A stretch of 64,000 nt of DNA from contig CABFPE010000189.1 in assembly GCA_900660155.1 (NCBI GenBank), positions 156,238 to 220,237 on the forward strand. Direction: 5' to 3'. Position 1 is the first letter of the stretch. Each line of letters begins with the position of its first letter. Positions 36,512 to 48,154 of the stretch are shown here, piece by piece. A model generated the notes under the pieces. It was not told the DNA's origin and did no database searches. It saw only the letters and a program-made list of their open reading frames with translations. A program made the position numbers and the translations under genes. Origin of the DNA: Hofstenia miamia (lineage: Eukaryota; Xenacoelomorpha; Acoela; Hofsteniidae).

Positions 36512-39500
36512 GAGTCAAGCAAATTTATTGCTAAAATAAACAAAACAAACAAACAAATTCTACAAACTAATATACATGTATATTTACAAAATTAATAATA
36601 TGCACACTTACTTAAAGGGCGTAAATTTCAAATGTTAAATGAAATCTGTCCATGCGCTTAATTTGTTTGATATTCCTAATAGTGATTGTTTGGATAACAA
36701 AATTTTTTTAATTTTTCTTCTAAAATGTTTATAATTTTGTTCCTTTTTTATTTCGAGATTTAAGTCATTCCATAATCTAGAAGCTTTAAATGAAAATGAA
36801 TCTGGACGATTAATACTACTATGCAAATTGTGGTTTCTATCACTGGTTTTGATATAATTGCTTAAAAAGTGTTTAGATTTTGAATTATGTACATACTTGT
36901 GTATCATACAAAGAGTTTGATATTCGATAAAGTACAATGGTGAAAGAACATTGCCACCTTTTATAAAAGTGCTCACTGATTTATGCTTATCAATATAATT
37001 CAGAGTTCTTATTGCCCAATTGAATATTTTTGCTAGTGATGATCGATTATTTGATGTGATATTTTGGAATAAAAAACAACAATAGTTAAAGTTACTTAGC
37101 ACAAAAGAGTTAAGCATTTGTGATTGAAAGGACTGCCCTACATTGCGCAAATGATATAAATATTTAATACCAGAGGCCATTTTCCTACATTTTGATGAAA
37201 AAAATTCAGTAAAACGTAAATCTCTATCAATTACTACACCAAGATAATTAATAGAATTGCTTTGCTTAATTTCATTATCTCCTACTTTAATTTTGATATT
37301 AGAATTTTTTTGGTATTGCTTTGGTGTGAAAATAATAAATTGTGTTTTATCAGGATTAACTTTTAACTTGTTTCTATTAAAATACCTAATAAGATTTTCA
37401 ATATCTTTTGTTAAGAGTTTGGTTGCGTCATATGGATTTTTTGCTTCTCTTAATATACATGTATCATCCGCATATTGATAGATCGTTCCGTTTTTTAAAG
37501 TATTCGATATATCATTGACATACAATGCGAATAAAATGGGCCCTAATACTGTTCCTTGAGGAACACCTAGATTAGTAGTAATATAATCAGAATAAGTGTT
37601 GTTAATTTTTACCCGTTGTCTTCGGTTACTTAAGAAGTTCATAATGAGATTTTTGGCACTTTCACTGAAACCTTGATTTTCTAATTTGCTTTCTAAAATA
37701 TTAAAATTCATTGAATTAAAAGCTTTACTAAGATCCAATAAGGCAATAGATGTCGACAAATTGTTATTCAGATTTGATTTAATTTTTTCTGTAATAGATA
37801 ATATTGCGTCGGTTGTACTATACTTAGGCCTAAATCCAAATTGGTTATCTGATAGAATGCTATTGTCATTGAGAAAAGCGTAAATTTGCTTAGCTAAGAG
37901 CTTCTCAAAGATTTTAGCAAAGGGATGTGTAATACTGATGGGTCGATAATTGTTTGGGTTGGAAGGATCTCCTTTTTTATAAACAGGTGAGATATCAGAA
38001 TTTTTTAAGATAACAGGAAAGTTATTCTCGATAATGCATTGATTAAATGCTACAAGAAGATATTGTCCAAAAATGCCAAAATAGTTTTTAATTACCCAGT
38101 ATGGCAAATGGCTAGAGCCACACGATTTATTACTATCAAGATTTTTTACCGCTTGTTTCAAATCATAGTATGATATTAAACTAAAAGTAAATTCAGAATT
38201 TACCCTTTTCACAATTTTTATCGGTTGGCTATTGTTAGTTTCACTCTCAAAGTTAAATTTACCCATTTTTTCAAAAGTTTTGTTGAAAATAATTGCAATA
38301 TCTTTCTTATTCTTATATATCTTATTATCGTACTTAATTTCTTCAACGTTTACAGATAAACCTTTAGTTTTTCCAATACTTTTATTCAAAAAATTCCATT
38401 TTTGGCTAGATTTATCCAGCTGTTTGAAGTATAGTCTAGTCTTAGACTCAAAAGCCGATTTGCGGTATTTTGTGATTAATTTCTTGGCGTTATCATAGTT
38501 TGTCCAATTAATCTTAATTGGGTCGGATTTTGCAATCTCAAACAGCCGATTCTTGATGGCGACATGCCGCCTAATTAAGTCGGAGTCACGCGGTTGATTA
38601 ACCGCAGGGCCTGATTTGGTGTTAATTACCTGGATTTTTACCGGGGCTACGCGATTTAATGCATGAGTGATTTCAGAAATTATGAATTTAAGCATGGTTT
38701 CGCCGTTATTGAATGTATAGATGCGTTCGAACGGAATGTTCTTCAGCAAACTTATGAAAATATTTTCATTAAATTTACGAAAGTTCCTTGAATATATTAC
38801 TTTTTTCTTATTCGAATTTAACTTGTAATTACTAATATAGACGCAAACATTATGATCACTGAATGATTCAAATATAAAACTTCGATATTTATTAGAACTA
38901 TCAGTTATAAAATAGTCAAGTAGATTGGAATGCCTAGTCGAAATGGTATTATTAACTAGTTTTAAATCGAAAATATTGCAAATGCGATCAATCCTTGCGG
39001 ATTCAGAATAATTGAAGTAATTAATATTGAAATCACCGAAGATGTTAATAAATTTATTCTCCAGAATAGCACTGTCTATTTCATCAATTTTGTGATTGCA
39101 AAATTCAGATGAAAAATTCTTGTTTGGATTATAGCAAACATTTAGTAATTCATTACTACATGAGTTCGATACTTGTTTAATTTCAATCCATAGTGTCTCA
39201 AAAAACTGATGATCCGATTCTAAGTCTTCTCTACGTTTTGCTTTTAGGAATTTTGGAATTAAGATAATCAAACCACCGCCTCTTTTTGATCTATTTTTGA
39301 AGAATAAGTTAAAGTAATTGCAATCTGGATTATATAGAGCTTCTATGTTATCAGAGTCATTTAACCAGGTTTCCGTAATTAGATATATTGCATTATTCCC
39401 TACTAAATTTACAAGATTTAGAAATTCTGTGCGGTGTGCACTTAAACTTCTAGCATTTAGGTACAAAAATTTTAGGTTTTGATTGTAGTTAGCTAAAGCA

Positions 39501-39630
39501 TCGCTAATTTTATCTTGATTAAAAATAGGTCCAGGATTTGTTTCAATATCTCCTGATAAAATCAATTTGAGTGTAGCTAGAACTCGTAGATGACCCAATG
39601 TTAAATTGTAGATTTTGATTGCGTAATAAT
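36511..39630 (-). mobile_element. CR1/L2-like non-LTR retrotransposon (LINE), probably intact
   Basis: Element on the - strand. A leader of only about 30 bases precedes the long open frame. The 3' untranslated part of about 120 bases ends in the hairpin AGCAATAAATTTGCT (36518-36532) and GACTCT, then (TTA)n. It is flanked on both sides by TAA repeats (36438-36510 and 39632-39663). A decayed relative with the same 3' end is at 59.4-61.4 kb. No separate ORF1 is visible, so it may be 5' truncated, or the family may lack one. Confidence 0.88.
36635..39598 (-). CDS. LINE polyprotein: 2A-like leader, endonuclease, reverse transcriptase
   Basis: A 987-codon frame without internal stops. Residues 1-24 are a hydrophobic leader ending GDIETNPGP, which fits the 2A translational-skip motif D-I/V-E-x-NPGP. 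An apurinic-type endonuclease follows (about 40-260) with LYLNARSL, LITETWL, FGDFNIN and SFSDHNV, the expected Asn, Glu, Asp and Asp-His positions. The reverse transcriptase (about 500-790) shows NYRPISI, LDLSKAFNSM, GVPQGTVLGPILF and the catalytic YADD near residue 710, then INYLGVVID. The C-terminus is a basic helical tail. It would nick target DNA and reverse transcribe its own RNA. The intact frame suggests a recent insertion. Confidence 0.92.
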   Translation of the reverse strand: MGHLRVLATLKLILSGDIETNPGPIFNQDKISDALANYNQNLKFLYLNARSLSAHRTEFLNLVNLVGNNAIYLITETWLNDSDNIEALYNPDCNYFNLFFKNRSKRGGGLIILIPKFLKAKRREDLESDHQFFETLWIEIKQVSNSCSNELLNVCYNPNKNFSSEFCNHKIDEIDSAILENKFINIFGDFNINYFNYSESARIDRICNIFDLKLVNNTISTRHSNLLDYFITDSSNKYRSFIFESFSDHNVCVYISNYKLNSNKKKVIYSRNFRKFNENIFISLLKNIPFERIYTFNNGETMLKFIISEITHALNRVAPVKIQVINTKSGPAVNQPRDSDLIRRHVAIKNRLFEIAKSDPIKINWTNYDNAKKLITKYRKSAFESKTRLYFKQLDKSSQKWNFLNKSIGKTKGLSVNVEEIKYDNKIYKNKKDIAIIFNKTFEKMGKFNFESETNNSQPIKIVKRVNSEFTFSLISYYDLKQAVKNLDSNKSCGSSHLPYWVIKNYFGIFGQYLLVAFNQCIIENNFPVILKNSDISPVYKKGDPSNPNNYRPISITHPFAKIFEKLLAKQIYAFLNDNSILSDNQFGFRPKYSTTDAILSITEKIKSNLNNNLSTSIALLDLSKAFNSMNFNILESKLENQGFSESAKNLIMNFLSNRRQRVKINNTYSDYITTNLGVPQGTVLGPILFALYVNDISNTLKNGTIYQYADDTCILREAKNPYDATKLLTKDIENLIRYFNRNKLKVNPDKTQFIIFTPKQYQKNSNIKIKVGDNEIKQSNSINYLGVVIDRDLRFTEFFSSKCRKMASGIKYLYHLRNVGQSFQSQMLNSFVLSNFNYCCFLFQNITSNNRSSLAKIFNWAIRTLNYIDKHKSVSTFIKGGNVLSPLYFIEYQTLCMIHKYVHNSKSKHFLSNYIKTSDRNHNLHSSINRPDSFSFKASRLWNDLNLEIKKEQNYKHFRRKIKKILLSKQSLLGISNKLSAWTDFI

Positions 39631-39631
39631 T

Positions 39632-39632
39632 A

Positions 39633-39663
<31 letters not shown>
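39632..39663. repeat. (AAT)n microsatellite at LINE 5' end
   Basis: Trinucleotide run next to the LINE 5' end, matching the run beyond its 3' end. Confidence 0.95.
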
Positions 39664-39923
39664 TGATTTTAACTTTAAAGGGTATAACAATACAACAACA
39701 AAATCATGAAAATACTAAAGGAAGTAAGATTTTTTATGGCAATTGCAGAGTGGAATGAAATTATATTTAGATAAGATTCCACAAGAAAGCAAAGAGTCTA
39801 AAAGACAAGTTAGGATAGTATATTTAAATTGAGAAGGACGCCATTTATAATTTTATAGAGAGTCGAAGCGTGTCTACATAAAATATTTCTTGTTTTCTTA
39901 CAATTAATAGTATGTAAGCTTTT

Positions 39924-39928
<5 letters not shown>

Positions 39929-39961
<33 letters not shown>
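39929..39961. repeat. (TA)n microsatellite
   Basis: Uninterrupted TA dinucleotide run. Confidence 0.95.
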
Positions 39962-39964
<3 letters not shown>

Positions 39965-40469
39965 AGAAATATCTGACGTTTTCTTTGATTGCAAAATTGG
40001 TGTTAAATTAGTTAATTTTAATCGTGTATTAATTATCTTTATCCGTGCTTTTAAGAGATTTTGATTGTCCTCAATATATGGTAATTTCCAATATATTGGT
40101 ATTTTATCTTAGTCATTTACTTGGTTACATTCAATAGACTTGGACGTAAGAGATTAATCAACAGTATTCCTTATAAATTTATGTGGATAGCCGTTTTTTT
40201 AAATATTTCATATAATTCAGTTATGATAATTTGCATATATTTTAATAATTTGATTTAACAAGCACTTAAAAGATTGATAAGGAATCTATATAGTGTATAT
40301 ATTTATATTAAACAAGAAACAAAATAATATGAACATATTAAATTTATTTTAATTGCATGAAAATTTAATCTTTTAGTGTTGCATATTGTAAATATTATTC
40401 CACAAATACCTTATTCTGATGATGATCCTCGAATCGAAGCCGGTTAACATTAAAATGAGGACAATAATT

Positions 40470-40472
<3 letters not shown>

Positions 40473-40500
<28 letters not shown>

Positions 40501-40501
40501 T
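40473..40501. repeat. (TA)n microsatellite
   Basis: Uninterrupted TA dinucleotide run. Confidence 0.95.
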
Positions 40502-40845
40502 CTTTCAAACTGACTTTCACTGCTAATAGATAGAGTATATAAACACTTACTAGTGCGCTGGAGCAAGGAAATGATTATCAAATTGTACCTTTCCCTTGAA
40601 AGATATCTCAGCAACAGAATAAGAGCTTGTCTCATTACATCAATTATTTTGTTCAATCAACATAGTATGGTCAAATAAAAAGAAGGTTAAAATGTTCAAT
40701 AATACTATAGACAAATAAGTTTCTTTATGCAATTCAGTGTGGATAATTTTCTAGTGGAATTCAAGGAAGCTATTATTCTAAGAACCCAAGTTCCTACAAC
40801 ATTTGCAAATTGTATAATGAAAAATTTGTGTGCTCAATGATTATT

Positions 40846-40900
40846 GAATAATTGATTGATTATTTGATTGATTGATTGATTGAATGATTGATTGATTGAC
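40846..40900. repeat. (TTGA)n-like microsatellite
   Basis: Imperfect tetranucleotide run of TTGA/GATT units. Confidence 0.85.
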
Positions 40901-43777
40901 TGGCAAGATTCAGGCTATATTGGGAGCGAAGTGAAATCTTATCTCTCAAGTGTTTGTTTCCGTTACTCGATGAGGGGGCTTGAAGTCATCGTTACTAGTA
41001 AGATTAAATTTAGGTTGGCAAGATCTTTCAATTTTTATTTTTTGACTGAATATTTAATGATAAACGTCTCAAGTAGCATTACACTCCAAATAAGCGTGTA
41101 TTGACAAAGTTCTGATCATTGGATAGTTATGTCTAGATTTAATGTCCCTTCATTATTTATTAATTGTGACGTTGTCATTGTAAAAGAGAATTAGATTTTT
41201 TAAATTAGAAAGCTTTAGTCATTAAAATTTCTTAAAATTTTAAATATTGTCTACATAAAGCAATTTCAGATAATTCGGCTATGTCCCCATTAAGCGTGAC
41301 AATATCACTTATGTTTTAAAAAATGTACCTTGGTGTTCGGTGGGTCAAAGATTTATCGAGAAATTTCTTGACTGTACCTTTCCGAACCCGTAAGAGTTCT
41401 TAGCTGTATCTAGTAATTTACATATGAGAAAGCATAAAGATGTGATTACAATCAAATAAAATGAAACATCTTTACAAAAGAATTACAAAATTTCAACGCA
41501 TGTTTTTTTTTATTACTAGGCTAGGAGCTCATTCTCATGTGCAGGTAATAAAATTGCGCGTCAACAAGACTGTAGTATTTTTGCATCACCGAATAGTAGG
41601 ATGGCAAAATGCTCATGTGCAAGAATGTCAGACTCAAAAATATATATTTTGATTCTAGTCCTAAAACTTAATAAACTGGTTGATTTCACTGCAACGAGAA
41701 TAATAATTTATGAAGGAGCTTTATCATTAAAAACGGTCATTGATGTTTTGATTTCATATCCAGAAAGTAACAGACTACTTGTTTTATGAGAAAAGAATCT
41801 CTATGGTGTGCTTCGTGACATACCAACACCATTATAAATTTTAAAAATGACAACGCATCATCATTTTCATCATTGCAAAGGAATTTAATGATGATAAATG
41901 TTGATTAACATGTTCCGAGCACTCTTAGTATTGTGTTTTTCTTCATGGGACCTAATTTCAAATATTACTTAGGCTTCGAAATAATTTGCAATTAAATTTA
42001 ATTTACTTTTTGGTCTGCTTCCAGTAAGCCTCTATGTTGCACATAGTATGATGCTTATGCAGAAAGATATTTTAACAAAGAAATTTTAGAAAATAATTTT
42101 AATATCAACTCCCACTCCCAAGCATTTAGGTTACAATTATAAGATATTTTAGCTAAAAGATTAATTGTTTTGATTTTATTAGAATATATGAACGCATTAA
42201 TGAATAATCTAAATTGATAAATATTTAATTGTAATTATGACTAAAATTTCAAGTGTATGTGAAAGGAATATAAGTTCACAGATATTCCACAAAGCAATTC
42301 CACAAACATTGTTGCTAGAAATATGAGATATCCCGTTACCTTTCTTCTGTTAGATACATTTTGATTTAAGCGGTTGTGGCCTAAATGGAGGCGGGTACTT
42401 AGTTATTGCATAATGCAAGTTGAAATATTGTAAAAATTGTAAGATGCTGAGATTCTAATTCATATCCGCTTTCTAAAGTCAATCCCACTTCATATCTTTG
42501 CTTAGTACCTTGGATATTACTCAGGAAGTAACAAATAATAAATTATATTAATAATAGTAGCAATTTATTAATAGTCAAAACACTTAAATATATTATCCTA
42601 ATAGCAACAATGAATAACTTTAATAATAAATATAATAACAGCATTATTTGTTATTATTACTATTATTATAGTTTATGCGAAGCTGTTGCAAGAGTTTCTG
42701 TTATAAATAACTAAAGCATTAGCAAAAAATGTTGATGGAGCCTTTGATGAATGATTATTGCTATTGAATTTTTTGCAAAGTTCAAAAACGAAACTTACTT
42801 CTAGTGATACGTCTCTGTCTGCCAAAAGTGTTGGGATTGATTTATTACTATTTCTTCCAAGAAAAAATTCATTAGCATGTAAAAGTTTTGATTTACAGGA
42901 AATATCGCTTTTGACAATTCATACGACAATGGGTTTCCTTTAATTAGCTAGCGGATGGCACTGCTATATGTTTCTTCAAATTAGCAAGATTTTTAGGAAA
43001 TTTGCTGCTATTATCCTTTGGCTTTGGAACCCATACGTCTGTCAATTTCTAAATATTTGTTGCTCATTAGAAGTGCTTGACAACCAGAAATAAAATGGAT
43101 ATAGCTTTATAATAAGTCCTGTAGTGACAGGAATGTAGCATTAAATATAACATCGATGTTCATTATCTTAGATTAAAACGTTTCACTGTAATTAACAATA
43201 AATGCGCTAGCTACTTTGAAAAACATAATGTATACATGAATAATTTGTAAAATGTGTTTTAATATATTAATGTCCATTGTATTTTTTATAGATTTGCATT
43301 ACAATAATTGGATAAAATTAATTCCCTTTTGCATAAATGTAAATATAATTATTTTTTGAGAGCAATAAAGTTATAATTTTCAAGATAATTTTTAGCAAAC
43401 TCTTCTTACTTTTTTACTTTAGGTGATAATGAAATAGTAATTAGTTTTATAAAATAATCAGCAGACATAGCTACCAATGCCTATAAAACACATTCCTTTT
43501 GAAATGAAATAAACATAGAAATTTCAAGAGACTTTCGCTCACAACACTTTCGTTTTATTGCCGAGAGCAGTAGCTAAAGTTTCTTCAATTTAGAATGCTC
43601 AATAATTTCCAACGATGAGCACCTGTCTAAATGAATTACGTATATATTAATTTGTACTGACTAACGATTTTACTATCAATAAAAATATATAAACATCAAT
43701 AAAGCTGCTACAACTGTTCTTCGCGTAATACTAAATTACTCAATTTGTGAATTTTCTTTAAAAATGGATGTTTTATG

Positions 43778-43780
<3 letters not shown>

Positions 43781-43831
<51 letters not shown>
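43781..43831. repeat. (TA)n microsatellite
   Basis: Uninterrupted TA dinucleotide run. Confidence 0.95.
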
Positions 43832-43833
<2 letters not shown>

Positions 43834-44340
43834 AATAATTTCGTAATGTTCATTTCGGACGCTAAACAAACAGTGTATACTTAGTGTCAAATTTAGACAA
43901 AAATTTTTACTCAAACACCCAGGAATTTCTGACCGCATGAAAAGCAGTTCTACACTTGCAAGCCAAAACGAAATATTCTGTCACCTACATTAAAAGAACC
44001 AATATCACTTTCAGCATTCTAGTGAAAACTACATTTCGAGAACAAGAAGAATAAATGAAATTTAATCATCACCCTAAAATCTTATGTAGATGTAATTTAA
44101 AATTTATATTTACCAAAATTGAGTTTTGATTAACAATATTGGTTAGAATGATTTACTGTCAACGTGAGTGTACATTGATATTTGCCTATTGCTGTTTACA
44201 TACCTTTTCCTGAATCTATAGTTGTGGAGAAAAGTCTTTGCATTGACGATTAAATCAAATACATAAAAGAAGTATTTAATAAATTTTTGAAGCAATGTAC
44301 CGCTAAAACCCTTAATGCAAGTGTTTCAAATTTTATCCAG

Positions 44341-45934
44341 CTAATAATAGTTTAGATACCTGTCTTTTGTTGTAATTAGAGAATGGCAGTTTTTATCAGA
44401 AATAAAACAATTGCACTTGCAGCTCAGAAAACTTCATGGTGTAATATATACGATATTCTCAATATATAATGCGATCATTGTCATAATTTTTTCAGCAAAA
44501 CAAAGAAGTCCATGCTTCACGAGATAAGAAGCTCTGACAAACCGGGAAGAAAGGTATTTAGTTGTAGCATCTTCATCCTTCATTTCATTTATTACCACAG
44601 AGAGCTAATAATAGTTTAGATACCTGTCTTTTGTTGTAATTAGAGAATGGCAGTTTTTATCAGAAATAAAACAATTGCACTTGCAGCTCAGAAAACTTCA
44701 TGGTGTAATATATACGATATTCTCAATATATAATGCGATCATTGTCATAATTTTTTCAGCAAAACAAAGAAGTCCATGCTTCACGAGATAAGAAGCTCTG
44801 ACAAACCGGGAAGAAAGGTATTTAGTTGTAGCATCTTCATCCTTCATTTCATTTATTACCACAGAGAGCTAATAATAGTTTAGATACCTGTCTTTTGTTG
44901 TAATTAGAGAATGGCAGTTTTTATCAGAAATAAAACAATTGCACTTGCAGCTCAGAAAACTTCATGGTGTAATATATACGATATTCTCAATATATAATGC
45001 GATCATTGTCATAATTTTTTCAGCAAAACAAAGAAGTCCATGCTTCACGAGATAAGAAGCTCTGACAAACCGGGAAGAAAGGTATTTAGTTGTAGCATCT
45101 TCATCCTTCATTTCATTTATTACCACAGAGAGCTAATAATAGTTTAGATACCTGTCTTTTGTTGTAATTAGAGAATGGCAGTTTTTATCAGAAATAAAAC
45201 AATTGCACTTGCAGCTCAGAAAACTTCATGGTGTAATATATACGATATTCTCAATATATAATGCGATCATTGTCATAATTTTTTCAGCAAAACAAAGAAG
45301 TCCATGCTTCACGAGATAAGAAGCTCTGACAAACCGGGAAGAAAGGTATTTAGTTGTAGCATCTTCATCCTTCATTTCATTTATTACCACAGAGAGCTAA
45401 TAATAGTTTAGATACCTGTCTTTTGTTGTAATTAGAGAATGGCAGTTTTTATCAGAAATAAAACAATTGCACTTGCAGCTCAGAAAACTTCATGGTGTAA
45501 TATATACGATATTCTCAATATATAATGCGATCATTGTCATAATTTTTTCAGCAAAACAAAGAAGTCCATGCTTCACGAGATAAGAAGCTCTGACAAACCG
45601 GGAAGAAAGGTATTTAGTTGTAGCATCTTCATCCTTCATTTCATTTATTACCACAGAGAGCTAATAATAGTTTAGATACCTGTCTTTTGTTGTAATTAGA
45701 GAATGGCAGTTTTTATCAGAAATAAAACAATTGCACTTGCAGCTCAGAAAACTTCATGGTGTAATATATACGATATTCTCAATATATAATGCGATCATTG
45801 TCATAATTTTTTCAGCAAAACAAAGAAGTCCATGCTTCACGAGATAAGAAGCTCTGACAAACCGGGAAGAAAGGTATTTAGTTGTAGCATCTTCATCCTT
45901 CATTTCATTTATTACCACAGAGAGCTAATAATAG
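44341..45934. repeat. tandem array, six 264-bp units, apparently identical
   Basis: Units start at 44341, 44605, 44869, 45133, 45397 and 45661, exactly 264 bases apart. A last partial unit (CTAATAATAG) is at 45925-45934. I see no difference between copies by eye, so the array is very young, under strong homogenisation, or an assembly product. Each unit contains a pyrimidine tract and AG (ATAATTTTTTCAG), then 58 bases, then AAG|GTATTT. The 58 bases are open in one frame (KTKKSMLHEIRSSDKPGRK, phase 2 in, phase 0 out). In another frame they read QNKEVHASRDKKL and stop. A Tc1-like transposase relic starts at the right edge. Confidence 0.95.
44495..44552 (+). other. possible 58-nt exon, first of six copies
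   Basis: Lies between TTTTTTCAG (ending at 44494) and the donor AAG|GTATTT (after 44552) in the first unit, and recurs every 264 bases (44759, 45023, 45287, 45551, 45815). Its length is not a multiple of three, so including two or more copies would shift frame. No parent gene is recognised; may be chance. Confidence 0.35.
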
Positions 45935-46480
45935 AAGTTCCAATGGTCGCAAATTTATCAAATAGGCATTACTTAACTCGCAGTAAATTATATAGAAGAA
46001 TTTATATCCCGAAACCGAAATTAATGTCAATTCATATACAAAGAGGACTTTCATTCCTTCGTACTAAATTGGAAGTGTCCGTTTCGAATTGGAAAAGGTG
46101 ATGAATCAAAGATTGAACTTCATCCACGAAGGGGACGGTATGTTTGTTGACCTGCAAAAATGAGTCATAAAGCTCGATATTGTACAAAAACAACTAAATA
46201 TATATATAATGGTGTGGGGAGCAATCTGGTGTGATGGATACAAAACTATAGTTAGAGGTCCTGGTTTCAGGAACTCCCTCTATTCTTTTCAAGCCGTAAT
46301 TGATTTTCAACAAAATGGGTCAACGTGTCTTGCAGTCCGATAGACATCTACAGTTTTGGATAATATTAATGTAACCCTCAAAGTCCTGATTTATCGATAA
46401 TTTAGAATCTATAGAAGACGCTAAAATACCATGTAAGCCTCAGAAACCCAACTTAGATTAGCTCTGGAGAGAGTAAGAAT
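45935..46480 (+). pseudogene. Tc1-like transposase relic (DD34E type)
   Basis: The + strand carries, in changing frames, HIQRGLSFLRTKLEVSVSNW, then DESKIELHPRRGRYVCRPAK (first catalytic Asp) and MSHKARYCTKTTKY. Further on come VWGAIWCDGYKTIVRGPG and, near 46375, SPDLSII..NL (third acidic region; usual form SPDLNPIENLW). Stops and frame changes show it is dead. It starts exactly where the 264-bp array ends. Confidence 0.8.
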
Positions 46481-46861
46481 AATACAAAAAAGACAATAAA
46501 CAAACTTTATAAATCTTTGCCATTACAAATAACAAATATTATTAGTGGGAAGGTTCACAGCATTGAAAAGTTTCATCCAAAAACTACATGTCCAAGCAAA
46601 AGCAATAAACATTTGTTTTATATTATTATAAATAGATATTTCTAAGGCAAGTTGCTGTGCAAGTATATATTCCATTAGCGAAAAATAATCAAATATTTTT
46701 AAAAACTTCACTAAAACAAAAATATGTAATTAACCTAAAGCCATAAGAAATGTATAACAAAATACTCCCTGTCATCATATTTGAGGTAACAGTCGCTACC
46801 GAAATTTGTACAATTTTTAAAATGTTTTTGTTGTATTTCTGGTAAATAAGAAAAAGTTGAA

Positions 46862-46863
<2 letters not shown>

Positions 46864-46898
<35 letters not shown>
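46864..46898. repeat. (TA)n microsatellite
   Basis: Uninterrupted TA dinucleotide run. Confidence 0.95.
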
Positions 46899-46900
<2 letters not shown>

Positions 46901-47024
46901 CAGTAAGTGACAGCTAAAGGTTAATATTTCGTTGAGCTATAAATTTTTTAATTGAAAATAACTGTTAAAATGTATATTTCAAACAAAATAGTGTTTTTGT
47001 TTATCATATATTCATATCTTTGTA

Positions 47025-47815
47025 ATTTCAAAATGATCTCCGTTGACATCAATAAGTGGTTGCAGACGTTTTACGTCATTTTCCATCACACGGACCAACA
47101 TTTCTTTTGGAATGTTCGTTATTGTTTGATGAATCTTTTCTTCTAAATGGTCGATAGATGCTGGACGAATCTTGTACACTTAGGCCTTAACATATCCCCA
47201 TAGGATCCACTTGCCTTGAAAATTTGAATCCAGACACTGCCCAACATAACGTCTTTAGTGAGGAGAGCTCCATCCTGCATAAAAATTACTTTAGGTTACA
47301 GATTTTGAGCAATAAGGTAGAATTGGTGTTGCAGCATATGCAAATATCCACTTTTATTGATGTTTTCTCGAATGAAAAAAGGACCAATTATTCCTTTGCT
47401 ACCAATTGCTGCCCATCAGTTGTTCTTCTAGAATGCACTACTCCAGTAACGCACATTATGTTTGTGGACATTACCATATAACGAAAAATGAAACACTTCC
47501 AAAAAACTAGCTGATCCATATATGCTGGATATTCACGAATGATGCGCAACTGATTTTCGGCATATTCTAGGCAACGTAATTTGTCATCATCGAAACAGCA
47601 ATTGATTTGTTTGAGTCTTGTACAGATGCCATTTCTCTTCTTCTTAGATCTGTTGTACCGACATGTGGCTAATCCTTAACGGTGTTGCAGTTGCTTGTAA
47701 AGACGATATTGGATTTGCTGAATATTGTCTCAGAACAGTATCAACATGGCTGAATTAGTAGCGGATTTCGAACGATTGCGCTTGACATCTAGCACACTAC
47801 CGCTAGCCATGACCA
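47025..47815 (-). pseudogene. IS630/Tc1-mariner-type transposase relic
   Basis: On the - strand, from about 47815 downwards, decayed frames read SGSVLDVKRNRSKSATNSAM, then CLEYAENQLRIIREYPAYMD. After these come NVRYWSS, AAIGSKGIIGPFFIRENINK, SGYLHMLQHQFYLIAQNL and VIFMQDGA (second catalytic Asp). The C-terminal part is WGYVK.., RPASIDHLEEKIHQTITNIP and KEMLVRVMENDVKRLQPLID. This is the gene order of a DDE transposase of this superfamily. The region carrying the third acidic residue is deleted or unreadable, and several stops and shifts are present. It is a different lineage from the relics at 1, 10.5 and 46 kb. Confidence 0.82.
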
Positions 47816-48107
47816 GCAGTACCAAGCTTTGAGTGACACTGATGATGGCGGCTTAGCGTTCTTTCCATTTTCTGCACGAAATCTTCGTTGTGCTGTCATA
47901 CCAGCATGTACATTTTGCTCTGCTGATTTGAGAAGTTATTCTAAAATAATGAGAAGAATGAACATTGTTTATAATATTTATGCAATGCTAATAAGTTATG
48001 GTAACAACTCATCCATTGCAATGACAAAATAACTAACCAATCATTCGTAACAGTTATTTTAAATATGAACGTCTAGCTCTTACATGCTGAATGGATAATT
48101 GTAAATT

Positions 48108-48154
<47 letters not shown>

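Larger units (their letters stand above)
39664..44340. other. AT-rich stretch without supported genes
   Basis: (TA)n runs at 39929-39961, 40473-40501 and 43781-43831, and a (GATT)n-like run at about 40846-40900. No coding motif seen on either strand. Confidence 0.5.

Noticed and set aside
36635-38498. Several + strand open frames inside the LINE
   Set aside because: Antisense shadows of the reverse transcriptase frame.
44341-45934. Tandem array as a CRISPR
   Set aside because: Units are directly adjacent 264-bp copies without unique spacers, in a eukaryotic genome.
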